From Campanula takesimana (taxonomy: Eukaryota > Streptophyta > Magnoliopsida > Asterales > Campanulaceae), in assembly GCA_026119855.1 (NCBI GenBank), contig JAOWBW010000440.1, positions 868,001 to 932,000 on the forward strand: DNA of 64,000 nt, read 5' to 3'. Shown piece by piece: positions 32,567-43,322 of the stretch. Position 1 is the stretch's first letter. Every line of letters starts with the position of its first letter. The position numbers were made by a program, and so were the translations under genes. The notes below the pieces were generated by a model that had not been told where the DNA came from, did not search any database, and saw only the letters and a list, made by a program, of their open reading frames with translations.

Positions 32567-34150
32567 CCCGTTCATGTTGATTAATTCAATACTTGGATCA
32601 TGTTATGTGTATATAAATTGTTTATGTGCCTAGCATGATATAAATATTTGATTATATGATGTTTATGTGTTATGTGATTTTATGTGGTTTATTGTTTCAA
32701 CTTTAATCGCATAATTCAATCGCAATAAAATTATGGTGGATTCTGAATTATTTTGATTATTAATTTTTGATTGGATCAAAGTTTTAATAATCGGGGAAAA
32801 ATAATTTTGAGACAAAATTTTCGAACTTTAAAATTTTGTACCATTCTGACCAAACAGGCGCCCGCTCGCTGGGGACCGGGCGGTCGCTTGCTTCAGGCTT
32901 GCTCAGGGTCGCGCTCGGTCAAGACCAGGCGGGCGCTCGGTCATCAGAATCTGTTCTGATTTTGGTTAAAATCTGAATATGGAATTTTCAATAAATTCAA
33001 CAAAACCAGTAACAGAACCAGTCCAGACTTGTTGATCTGGAATGGGTTTTGGGTAGTTGGTTTGTGTATGGATTTTGGGGTTTTATTTTCCTATTTGTTT
33101 TAGTCTTGTGATTCCTAGATTGGTTCAAGTTTTGGATGGCTAATATGCGTTCATCGAGATTGTGTTTCCCAAAATTGATCGCAATCAAAGTTTCAAAGAT
33201 AAAACGAAGTTAGAATTATGAAGAGTTCATAATTGCTAAAATTGAGAAACAAAGTTCTTGATTCAATGATTGAAGATCCATGTGGAATTGTGAATGCAAT
33301 TGGCCTACGTTCATCGAGACCATCTATTGCTTAGTTTCGGCCACATGGACTACTTTCTTGGTTTCTTGAATTAGTGCGGGATTGTGATTGCCTAATGGCT
33401 TAGTTCGACCGCACTTCTTGTTGTCTTGATTTGGAGATAATAACCGAAGTTGAAATAGTCTCATCCTCATAATTATAGAGAAACTAATGACACATAAATA
33501 TCATGCTTAAATTAATGGAGATTAATTTAATGGCTAAACTTGATGTGTAACATGTTTATATTATGTGCTCATAAATGTGTTATATGCTATTTGTGATGAA
33601 CATTCAAAGAAAGTTTTAAGTCCTTCTTTGCCATGCCATGATTAAAACACTTGTTTATACATGGGTAATCTTGATGTGGGTTCGCCTCCGCGAAGTGCAT
33701 TAATTTTATTCATGTATGAGCAAGATGAGGTTCATTAATTTAATGTGGGCTTGCCTCCGCAAGGTGCGTTAAATTGAATGGTTCCTATGCGTTTAAAATG
33801 GTTGGACTTAATTAGGCGTCAAAACAGTTTTGGGCCTAGGCAAAAGATGAGATTAAACATGTTTTTGAAATCGGATTTCTCAAACAATCTCATAAAAGGA
33901 TCTAAGAATCATATGGGATATGATTGACATGATTGTCTACCTAATTAATTTATTTTTGAGCGGTCCGCCTCCGTTGACTCAAAAGATAAATTAAAGTTGG
34001 ATCTTAGCCCAATTAAATTATATTATACATTGGATGTATATGAAGGTTATATAATTTAGTGGGAGTATTTTGTTTGAAAAATACATTATTTATCTCTTTA
34101 ATGAAAATCGGTACTTATTAAATTTTGGAAATTTTGCATATTTGTAGATA

Positions 34151-37100
34151 ATGACTAATAACACTCAATCAATGTCGTTGCGATCGATCCTTGAGAAGGA
34201 TAAGCTCGAAGAGAATGGTACTGACTTTATGGATTGGATCCGTAGCATAAGAATCGTTCTCAGGCAAGAAGATAAGTTGTACATTCTCGATGGGCCTCTC
34301 CCTGCTGAACCACTGCCTACTGCCCCTAGGGCAAAAAGAAACGCTCATAAGAAACATCGTAATGATTCAAGAGAAGTAAGTTGTCTCATGCTTGATGCCA
34401 TGTGCTCGAAACTCCAACAAAGTTTGGAACATTTGGAAGCCTATGAGATAGGCGTGGAGTTGAGAACCATGTTTCAAGAGCAAGCTAGGCAAGAGAGGTA
34501 CAAGACCATTGTTGCATTTACTACTTGTAAAATGAATGAAGGGAAACAAGTGAGTCCTCACTTTCTTAAAATGAAAGGTTATGTAGAGCACCTTGAGAAA
34601 CTTGGCTATCCAATCCCATTGGAGCTAGCCACAGATCTCATTCTTAATTCATTGCCTAAAAATTATAATCAGTTTGTGATGAATTATAACATGCATGGAA
34701 TGGATAAGAATCTCTCTGAGTTGCATGGGATGCTCAAAACTGCAGAGATGAAAATTATAGAGAAATGTTCTCCCGTGAGCTTGGTTCATGATGGGAAGAA
34801 GGCTAGTGCCAAAGGAAAGGGTAATGCAAAAGTTGTCAAACCCAAAATAAGCAAGGCAAAGGTTGCCAAGGCTTCTGAGACAAAACCTGATTCACAAAAG
34901 GATGCAATCTGTTTCTATTGTCAAGAAATTGGTCATTGGAAACGTAATTGCAAGGCTTTCTTGGAAGAGCAAAAGAAGAAGAAGAGCAGCAAGGCTGCGT
35001 CGACTTCAGGTATCTATATGATAGATATTCTCCTTTCTACCACTGATTCTTGGGTATTGGATACCGGATGTGGTTCTCACATTTGTCTAAATGTGCAGGG
35101 ACTAAAGAATAGGAGACTGCTTAAAGAAGGTGAAGTAGATCTACGGGTGGGGAATGGAGCAAGAGTTGCTGCATTAGCCGTAGGGACTTATGAAGTCACT
35201 TTACCTTCCGGATTAATTCTTGTTTTGAACAATTGTTATTATGTTCCGGATTTAAGCAGAAATATTATTTCAATTTCTTGTTTGGATAATGAAGGTTTTA
35301 AGTTTCTTATTGAGAATAAGAAATTTTCTATTTATTTAAATGATGTGCTTTATGGTATTGCTAATTCATTTAATGACCTTTATATCTTGGATGTCAAGAA
35401 TGAAAATAATGACAATGTCTATCATGTAAATAAGAAATCTAAACCTAATGATGTAAATCATACTTATTTGTGGCATTACCGTCTTGGTCATATTAATGAG
35501 AAGCGTATCTCAAAACTCCATGGGGATGGACTTTTGGGTTCATGTGACTTAGAGTCATATGATACTTGTGAGTCGTGTCTTCTTGGAAAAATGACTAAGA
35601 CACCTTTTACCAAGTTGGGTGAAAGGGCAAGCGACTTATTGGGGTTGATACATTCCGATGTATGCGGACCATTAAGTAGCAATGCTAGGGGAGGATTTCA
35701 ATACTTCATAACCTTCACTGATGATTATAGTAGATTTGGGTATGTTTACCTAATGAAACATAAGAGTGAAGCGTTTGAGATATTTAGAATATTTCAAAAT
35801 GAAGTAGAAAAACAACTTGGCAAAAGTATTAAAGCACTTCGATCAGATCGTGGTGGAGAATACTTAAGTCAAGAATTTGATGATCATCTAAAGAATTTTG
35901 GAATAGTTTCACAATTGACTCCACCCGGAACACCACAATGGAATGGTGTGTCCGAGAGGAGGAATCGGACTTTGTTAGACATGGTTCGATCAATGATGAG
36001 TCAAGTTGATCTTCCAATATCCTTTTGGGGTTACGCCCTAGAAACCGCTGCTTTCACACTAAATCGTGTTCCAACTAAATCGATTCAAAAGACTCCATAT
36101 GAGATGTGGAGCGGAAAGAAGCGTTGTCTGTCTTTCATGAAGATTTGGGGTTGCGAAGCTTTTGTCAAAAGACTTGTCTCAGACAAACTTGCACACAAAT
36201 ATGATAAATGTATTTTCGTGGGATATCCTAAGGAAACTAGAGGATATTACTTTTACAACCGTGAGGACAACAAAGTGTTTGTTGCCCGAACTGGTGTCTT
36301 TCTAAAGAAAGAGTTTCTCTCCAAAAAAATCAGTGGGAGTAAAATAAATCTTGAAGAAATTCGAGACCCAGAAAATAACATTGAACCAATAGTGGAACAA
36401 GAACAAGAACCACAAGGAGTTGTGGAACCTGTTCAAAATACACAAGCAACTCGCATATCTAGTAGGTTACGATCCGAGCCCGAGAGATATGGATTTCTCG
36501 TAACGGATAGTAATGAGGTAGAAATCATTGAGAATGATGAACCGTCAACCTACCAAGAGGCGATGTCTTCTCCTGATTCGGACAAGTGGCTTGGAGCCAT
36601 GGAATTCGAATTGCAATCCATGCAAGACAATCAAGTTTGGAATTTGATTGATGCGCCCGAAGGTGTAAAAACCAGAGGATGCAAATGGGTCTTCAAGAAG
36701 AATACTGACATGGATGAGAAGGTGCATACTTACAAAGCTAGGCTTGTAGCGAAGGGTTATAGGCAAGTTCATGGTATTGACTATGATGAGACCTTTTCAC
36801 CCGTAGCAATGATCAAGTCTATAAGAATTTTGCTTGCCATTGCCGCATATCATGACTATGAAATATGGCAAATGAACGTCAAAACCGCTTTCCTAAATGG
36901 AAAACTTCAAGAGGATGTGTATATGACACAACCTGAAGGTTTTGAACAAGATTCTAAGGTATGCAAATTGCAAAGATCCATCTATGGATTGAAGCAAGCT
37001 TCAAGGAGTTGGAATCTCCGTTTTGATGAATCGGTCAAAGAGTTTGGTTTCATCAAGAACGAAGATGAGCCTTGTGTATACAAGAAGATTAGTGGGAGCA

Positions 37101-38113
37101 TAGTGTTATTCCTTATTTTATACGTGGATGACATATTACTCATTGGAAACGACATTCCTACACTTCAGTCTGTGAAGACTTTGTTAGGAAAGTGCTTCGC
37201 AATGAAAGATATGGGTAAAGCCGCATATATACTTGGCATTAAGATCTATAGAGATAGATCAAGGAGGCTACTTGGTTTAAGCCAAAGTACATACATTGAC
37301 AAGGTCATTAGAAGATTCCGTATGGAAAATTCTAAGAGAGGCACCTTGCCAGTGTTACATGGAGTTTCTCTAAGCAAGACTCAATGTCCCAAGACAAACG
37401 ATGAGCGTGAGAAAATGAATGATGTTCCATATGCTTCGGCAATTGGGTCCATCATGTATGCCATGATTTGTACTAGGCCGGATGTATCTTATGCTTTGAG
37501 CATGACAAGTAGATACCAATCCGACCCTGGCAAAAATCACTGGATAGCTGTAAAAGCGATTCTAAAGTACTTGAGAAGAACTAAGGACTCGTTTTTGGTC
37601 TATGGAGGAATGGAAGATGATCTGGTTGTAAATGCTTACACGGATGCAAGCTTCCAAACCGACAAAGATGATAGCCGATCGCAATCGGGTTTTGTGTTTA
37701 TGTTAAATGGTGGAGCTGTAAGCTGGAAGAGTTCCAAGCAAAGTACAACCGCTGATTCTACAACAGAAGCTGAGTATATCGCTGCATCGGATGCTGCAAA
37801 GGAAGTTGTTTGGATTAAGAAGTTCATAACTGAACTTGAAGTGGTTCCTAGTATTGCTAATCCAATAGACCTTTATTGCGATAATAATGCTGCTATTGCT
37901 CAAGCAAAGGAACCAAGAGCACATCAGAAATCCAAACACATACTTAGGCGTTTTCATATCATTCGAGAGATCGTTGATAGGGGAGACGTAAATATATGCA
38001 GAGTACCTACTGATGACAATGTTGCGGACTCGCTAACAAAGGGACTTCCACAAGCTAAACATGATGGTCATGTTAGGTCCATGGGTATTAGATACATAGG
38101 AGATTGGGCCTAG
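34151..38113 (+). CDS. Copia gag-pol polyprotein, intact
   Basis: 1320 aa without interruption. Domains in order: Gag (about 1-230); CCHC knuckle CFYCQEIGHWKRNC (about 254); aspartic protease with DTG (about 304); GAG-pre-integrase HYRLGH (about 442) and zinc-binding C..C; integrase core with DDYSRFGY and the LRSDRGGEYL block; reverse transcriptase with WVFKKN (about 846) and catalytic YVDD (about 991); RNase H with YTDASF (about 1163) and SKHI near the end. All catalytic motifs look present, so the element may be able to move itself. The frame ends TAG 14 bp before the 3' LTR. Its codon use is AT-rich like the surroundings. Confidence 0.97.
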   Translation: MTNNTQSMSLRSILEKDKLEENGTDFMDWIRSIRIVLRQEDKLYILDGPLPAEPLPTAPRAKRNAHKKHRNDSREVSCLMLDAMCSKLQQSLEHLEAYEIGVELRTMFQEQARQERYKTIVAFTTCKMNEGKQVSPHFLKMKGYVEHLEKLGYPIPLELATDLILNSLPKNYNQFVMNYNMHGMDKNLSELHGMLKTAEMKIIEKCSPVSLVHDGKKASAKGKGNAKVVKPKISKAKVAKASETKPDSQKDAICFYCQEIGHWKRNCKAFLEEQKKKKSSKAASTSGIYMIDILLSTTDSWVLDTGCGSHICLNVQGLKNRRLLKEGEVDLRVGNGARVAALAVGTYEVTLPSGLILVLNNCYYVPDLSRNIISISCLDNEGFKFLIENKKFSIYLNDVLYGIANSFNDLYILDVKNENNDNVYHVNKKSKPNDVNHTYLWHYRLGHINEKRISKLHGDGLLGSCDLESYDTCESCLLGKMTKTPFTKLGERASDLLGLIHSDVCGPLSSNARGGFQYFITFTDDYSRFGYVYLMKHKSEAFEIFRIFQNEVEKQLGKSIKALRSDRGGEYLSQEFDDHLKNFGIVSQLTPPGTPQWNGVSERRNRTLLDMVRSMMSQVDLPISFWGYALETAAFTLNRVPTKSIQKTPYEMWSGKKRCLSFMKIWGCEAFVKRLVSDKLAHKYDKCIFVGYPKETRGYYFYNREDNKVFVARTGVFLKKEFLSKKISGSKINLEEIRDPENNIEPIVEQEQEPQGVVEPVQNTQATRISSRLRSEPERYGFLVTDSNEVEIIENDEPSTYQEAMSSPDSDKWLGAMEFELQSMQDNQVWNLIDAPEGVKTRGCKWVFKKNTDMDEKVHTYKARLVAKGYRQVHGIDYDETFSPVAMIKSIRILLAIAAYHDYEIWQMNVKTAFLNGKLQEDVYMTQPEGFEQDSKVCKLQRSIYGLKQASRSWNLRFDESVKEFGFIKNEDEPCVYKKISGSIVLFLILYVDDILLIGNDIPTLQSVKTLLGKCFAMKDMGKAAYILGIKIYRDRSRRLLGLSQSTYIDKVIRRFRMENSKRGTLPVLHGVSLSKTQCPKTNDEREKMNDVPYASAIGSIMYAMICTRPDVSYALSMTSRYQSDPGKNHWIAVKAILKYLRRTKDSFLVYGGMEDDLVVNAYTDASFQTDKDDSRSQSGFVFMLNGGAVSWKSSKQSTTADSTTEAEYIAASDAAKEVVWIKKFITELEVVPSIANPIDLYCDNNAAIAQAKEPRAHQKSKHILRRFHIIREIVDRGDVNICRVPTDDNVADSLTKGLPQAKHDGHVRSMGIRYIGDWA

Positions 38114-38116
38114 GGC

Positions 38117-38127
38117 AAGTGGGAGAT
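38117..38127 (+). other. Polypurine tract
   Basis: AAGTGGGAGAT abuts the 3' LTR and would prime plus-strand synthesis. Confidence 0.85.
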
Positions 38128-39635
38128 TGTTGGTAGTGGTGCCCTAGGCACGTTTAATAAACGTTGTAATTGTTATCATTTATTTCATATCAATAAAGAG
38201 ATATTTTGATTATTATTGTTGTTCATGTTTACTTATAATAATCCCCGTCCCTAGTACTTATTAAGCACTAGTATAAAGGCTAAATGATCATGAGATGATC
38301 ATGTTAGATTTATGGGTACTTGTTTGGAACAAGGTACTGGACATGACCCGCCGTATGAGATTTATGTCATGGTCTATGTCGTACATATATCTCATATTAG
38401 TTATGTCATTTGAATCCTTAGACATGAAGTTATTATAGTCTTCCACTTGATGAACATTGTGTTTGACATATTCAAACGCTACCTTAACACGGTAGTTATA
38501 AAGGGTATGATTGGCATAATCGGATTCCCGTTGGGAAGAATAATAAGCTAAATGTATTTGTCCCTCCACGGAGAGATGTCAAGCTTGGGACCCTCGAAGG
38601 AATGATGTTGATGAAATGATCGGCCGGACTCAAATGGATTGATTGGATCAATAGCATTTGAATTATCAACGTATTCGGAATCGAGAAAGTATTGAACAAG
38701 ACAAGTTGACTGTTTGACCATGACTTGTGTTTAATGACATCGTGGACAAAAGGATTGTGACATATTCTAAAGGAATGCGAACTTGTATCTAGTTATACTA
38801 TTTGGGTAGGTATGACGGTTTGCTAGAACCTAATCATATCTTGTGGGATCATGTTTGAGCCCATTGCCAACTTAGTATAATCCTAGAGGGTCACACACAA
38901 TAGAACGAATCTTAAATAAGAGGACTATATTGGAATTTAGGGTCAAAGGACCTCAATGGAATTTCTGGAAAAATTCTGGGCTTCCTGGTCAACCAAGCGG
39001 GCGCTTGGGTTGGACCAGGCGGGCGCCTGAATGAGTCCGGAAAGGTCTGTACCTTCTGATCAAATAAGCGGGCGCCTGGGTTGGACCAGGCGGGCGCTCG
39101 GTCTGGCGGCAGAAAAATTCCTAATTCGATTAGGAAAGGTTTTTGGCACAAGTTGCCTATTTGAAATAGGTCTTAATTGTGTATAAAAACCCCAATTCGG
39201 CCAGACCATCCTTACTAGTGCTTTTGTGAGTCTCAAAGAGTTTGAGAGAGATTTTATTTTGTTTTAAGACATCCTTGATTGAGGAACAAAATAATTCACA
39301 AATAAATTCCATATAGTTCTTTATTAAATTGTGAAATTGTGTTTCATAATTATTGGTCTAGCAACCAAGATCGAGGAGCCTCTTGATATTCGTTCGAAGT
39401 GTGGACACCTCTAGAGGGTGAATTTTATCATCTACAAAGTTCGTGATTTTGTCCGTGATAAAGCTTCAAGTTTCTCCACCAAGACCAAGGAAAACTTTGA
39501 TAGTCATCAAGGGTTAGTTTTTCCTTTATTCATTATGTTGTATTTGATTTAATCATATGAACGGATCCATGGCTTTGGGTTTCTTAAAATTTTGATTGCT
39601 ATATTCCGCTGCGCATGTTACTTGGAAACCCAACA
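38128..39635 (+). repeat. 3' LTR of the Copia element
   Basis: 1508 bp, TGTTGGTAG ... AAACCCAACA; near-identical to 31046-32553, with its own TATA box (39182-39189). It is followed by the TSD AATGG. Confidence 0.95.
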
Positions 39636-39708
39636 AATGGCTCGCACTTTTAACACTACCACATGCACTATGAAAAGTGTCAGTTTTAATATTTATAAAT
39701 GCAGTAAA

Positions 39709-41912
39709 TGTAGCGACCCCAAAACCCGTTTATATTTATTTTATAATTTTGGGGATTTTTATTTGACTTATATGTGCATTTTATGTGTTGCATCATATTT
39801 TATGATTTGTATATCATACTTGATTATTTGTGTTATTTACTTAGTTAGTAAAAATCATGATTAAAAGAGTTAAATGATTAAGTTGAAACTTTAGGGTCCT
39901 AGTTGAAATTATAAGTTTAGGGGCTAAAGTGTTAACTTTAGAAGTTGGGTGACCAAAGTTAGAAATGGGTAGAAAACTTTAGTATAAATATCTTCTTTCT
40001 CTCCTTTCTCTGTGCATAAACATTCTGCAACATTCCTCGTATCAGTTAGGGTTAGGAGAAAAGGTAAGTTCAACCCATTTCGATTTAATTCTTTTTATTT
40101 ACTTACCCGTTTTAAAAACTAATTATATAAAAATGATCAGGGCATCGAGTAGGTCATTTCTAGCCGAACAAAACTTATTTCAGCGATACTTTTTTCGGAA
40201 CTAGGTAAGTTACTAATTCCCCTTTAAATGTTAAAATAGTCATATATGCTATATATGATACTCCTATTTGTTAATTTTGTGTTTTGGGTAATATTTGCTA
40301 TACTTGTAAATTTGAGACAAATGGAGTATATGGAAATTGTTTTAGCTGAGTATGGGATTGGTTTGGAACTTAAATGGAACTCTAATGAAAGTTACTAATG
40401 TGGTGTAGTATAGTGTGTAGAATATATGCTATACTTGTGGGACGGAATGAGTAAAAATGAACTAATGAAGAATCTGGGATTTGGCCCAAATATAGGAGGA
40501 GGCGCGCGCACCATATATAATGAGGCGCACGCATCCATTGTCACCAACTTAGGCAAAAAAATTGACTGGAGTGGGAGGCGTGCGCATCCTCTTTGGATGA
40601 GGCGCGCGCACCCTTAGGTGAACCAAAATTAGTGAGGTTCTGGTCCTGGGAGGCGCGCGCACCCTATGGGGTGAGGCGTGCGCATCCCCCCTGTTTCCAA
40701 GGTTTGATAGTTTGTGTTATATGGGGTATAAGAGGACAAGTGTGTATGTGATCCTTGGGGTGGCTTATGACTTAAACATGAATGTGTATGACTTTCATGT
40801 CGTTGATGGAAAAGATTTGGTTGTGACTAAATGTCCTTATTATGGACTCTTCATGAGAAATCTTTCGTGTGCATCTTGTGATGTTTTGGCTTAATTCCTT
40901 CTTGGATTAAATGCCCCGGGTTGTGTTTAGCAAGTATTCATTACTGTGCTTCTTGTTAAAAGTCCAGCTGGTCTTGTTGTGGAGTCAGCCAATGGAAGAA
41001 TTATAGTGGTACAGGTAAGTCCACTATAAGGTTTTCCATTGGAGCTTGTGAGTCAGGCGGTGGGAGAATTATAGTGGCACACAAGCCAAGTTCACTATAA
41101 GATGTCCACTGTGCCTTCTAGTTTCCCCAGTCCAGATTGGCCTTGGATGGGATGAATTGCTCCCTTTGGTGAGTATTTGGGTTATGACTTTGTGTCATAT
41201 TTCCCTCTCTGGTTACTTGGTTCTATTGGTATGGTTTGGTTTTCGGGATCCCGACGGCTTCAGCTATTTATGCTGTTCAGATGGTTTTCTCTGATGGGTT
41301 TCTCAGTTGGTATTCTCATCAGTTATTGTTATTGGTTAAACCTTGGCTTTGGTATCCACCGGAGTGTGGGCAATGTGATATAAGTGATATATGAGTTGAT
41401 GTTATATGCTATATGCTTACTTGTTGATATTGTTTCTTTATGATCATCATATCAGCATGTAACGTAGTTGCATTTTAGTAGCTTACTGAGATTTATTCTC
41501 ACCCTTATTTGTTTACTGTTTTAGATAAAGGCGGGTCCAGGGGATAGGACACTCGGCACGGGAGGACGTTTGTTGGGTAAGAGTTGGGACTTGTTTTGTT
41601 GAAGGTTACATTATGTAAATGTAAACCCTTTGGGGTAGAGTACCCGTACTTTCTTATGGTCACATCTATTTTGGTAAATGTTGATGTATGTATATTGTTT
41701 AAAAGTTGTAAGCCTTTGGGCTAAGTACTTCCGCTGTGAAAGTATTTGTTTAAAAGTTTGTTTCAAGTTAAGTGAAGTCTTTGAACTTCAAGTGTGTTTT
41801 GTTTAACTTTCTAAAAGTATATTTCGAAAAATTTTCTAAAAAGGTTTTATAACGTCTTCCAATCGTGTCCCGAGCGTGGGGCCAAGTAGGACTACGGGTC
41901 TGGGGCACGACA
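39709..41912 (+). mobile_element. Solo LTR of a second retrotransposon family
   Basis: 2204 bp from TGTAGCGACCCCAAAACCCG to GGGTCTGGGGCACGACA, TG...CA, bracketed by a perfect 5-bp duplication GTAAA (39704-39708 and 41913-41917). No internal domain or second LTR is present, so it arose by LTR-LTR recombination. It has a TATA box (TATAAATA, 39983-39990), paired GGCGCGCGCACC motifs (40500-40690) and an internal duplication (40980-41105). It lies only 68 bp beyond the Copia TSD. Large Gypsy-type LTRs often look like this, but the family is unknown. Confidence 0.88.
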
Positions 41913-42051
41913 GTAAAAATGTTTGGCGCTTTGTAACATTAGCACTAGCAGAATTTAAAAGTGTTGGTTTCAATATTTATAAACGTTAGTTTGATGACTG
42001 ACAATTTGTGACATTGACACTGCCATTTGTTGTACGCGGCAAAAGCGATTC

Positions 42052-43312
42052 GAGTTTTTTTGCAAAAGTGACATGCGTACTTTGTGCAATTTATCAATTT
42101 GACTCGCGTACTTAATACACATCAAATGTGACATGCGTACTTATGATTGACAAAAAATTAAGACTAATTTTTAACCCACGTTAAAATTTTAACGGGACGG
42201 TCCATTTGGGGGGTAAACATGAAAATATATAACTTACAAGCCTAGATTTATAGTCAATAAAATAAGGACTTGAATGTAAATTAAAATCCTCATTGAACGT
42301 CGCATTCTTCTTCCTAACGTGTTAAATGGAACGGCATGAGCCCTTCCCCCTCTCTCTCCCTCTCCCGTCTGGCGCCGTCACCCTCCCCCACACCCGCCCA
42401 AGCGCCTCTCACCTTCGGCGCCATTATTACCTTCTTCTCCAAACCCATCTCCCACTCACTCCCTGCTCCTTTTCCGTTCGCCTTTCCCCCTCAAAACCAC
42501 CGCCGGCCACTTTTTTTTTTTTTTTTTTTTTTGTTGTTGTTGTTGTTGTTGCTAGATCTAGTTATGAACTAAAATCCGCCGACACCCTCACCATTTTCTT
42601 CAAAAATCTAAGCCTCCCTCCATCCTGTTCGTTCTCTCCCACAGAGGCAGATTAGTCTTTTGAATTTGTACCATTTTTTTCAGATCTGAAGAGATTTGTG
42701 TTTGATTTCATGGTGTGTGTGAGTTTGATAGTGTGCGTGTGTTATTTTGAATCCGTTTAACATCATGTTTTGTTTCAAATATGGGTTTTTGCATCATGGT
42801 GTATGTTTGAGTTTGAATCTGAGTTTTTGAAAATTTGGGTGATGTCTGGGTTTGATTGAGTGTTGAGGATTTTGGAGATGGAGGTTTATGATAGCACTGA
42901 GACTATTATTGGTGGTGTTGAGACTGGTATAGTGGAGGTTATGGTGGAATGAGATATGTGTATAAGGAGATTGATGGTGATGGTGGTTGTTGGTTGTTGG
43001 TGGTGGTGGTCGGGTGGTGGTGACCTTGGGGAAGACGGTGGGGAATTGGGATAAGGAGATGAATTTGGATTTTAAATTTTACATTTTCACCTCTTTAATG
43101 TGTTATATAATACAACTCTGCAACAATTCAGCAAAGGGTGGGCCCTACTAGGAGCTTATATGGACCGTCCCGTTCAAATTTTAACGTGGGTTAAAAATTA
43201 GTCTACAATTTTTGTCAATCATAAGTACGCATGTCACATTTGATGTTTATTAAGTACGCGAGTCAAATTGATATATTGCACAAAGTACGCATGTCACTTT
43301 TGCAAAAAACTC
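42052..43312. mobile_element. Mutator-like element with about 153-bp TIRs
   Basis: 1261 bp. Left TIR 42052-42204 and right TIR 43161-43312 are inverted copies of each other with only a handful of differences. Each begins GAGTTTTTT-GCAAAAGTG and contains three spaced GCGTACTT motifs. A perfect 10-bp duplication AAAGCGATTC (42042-42051 and 43313-43322) fits Mutator-like transposition. The interior has no transposase; it is CT-rich, then T-run/(TTG)n, then GGT/GTG-rich, so the element is non-autonomous and may carry host sequence. The high TIR identity suggests a young copy. Confidence 0.9.
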
Positions 43313-43322
43313 AAAGCGATTC

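Larger units (their letters stand above)
31046..39635 (+). mobile_element. Full-length Ty1/Copia LTR retrotransposon
   Basis: 8590 bp, bounded by a perfect 5-bp TSD AATGG (31041-31045 and 39636-39640). Order: 5' LTR, primer-binding site, a 1.6-kb leader, one gag-pol frame, polypurine tract, 3' LTR. In pol, integrase precedes reverse transcriptase, which defines Copia. LTRs of equal length differing at about 1.3 % and an unbroken frame indicate a recent insertion. I do not assign a lineage; the 1.5-kb LTRs and protein style would suit an Angela/Tork-like group. Confidence 0.96.

Noticed and set aside
42326..42655. 109-codon frame inside the Mutator-like element
   Set aside because: It is low-complexity (Ser/Pro/Leu then poly-Phe/Val from T and TTG runs), so not credible as a gene.
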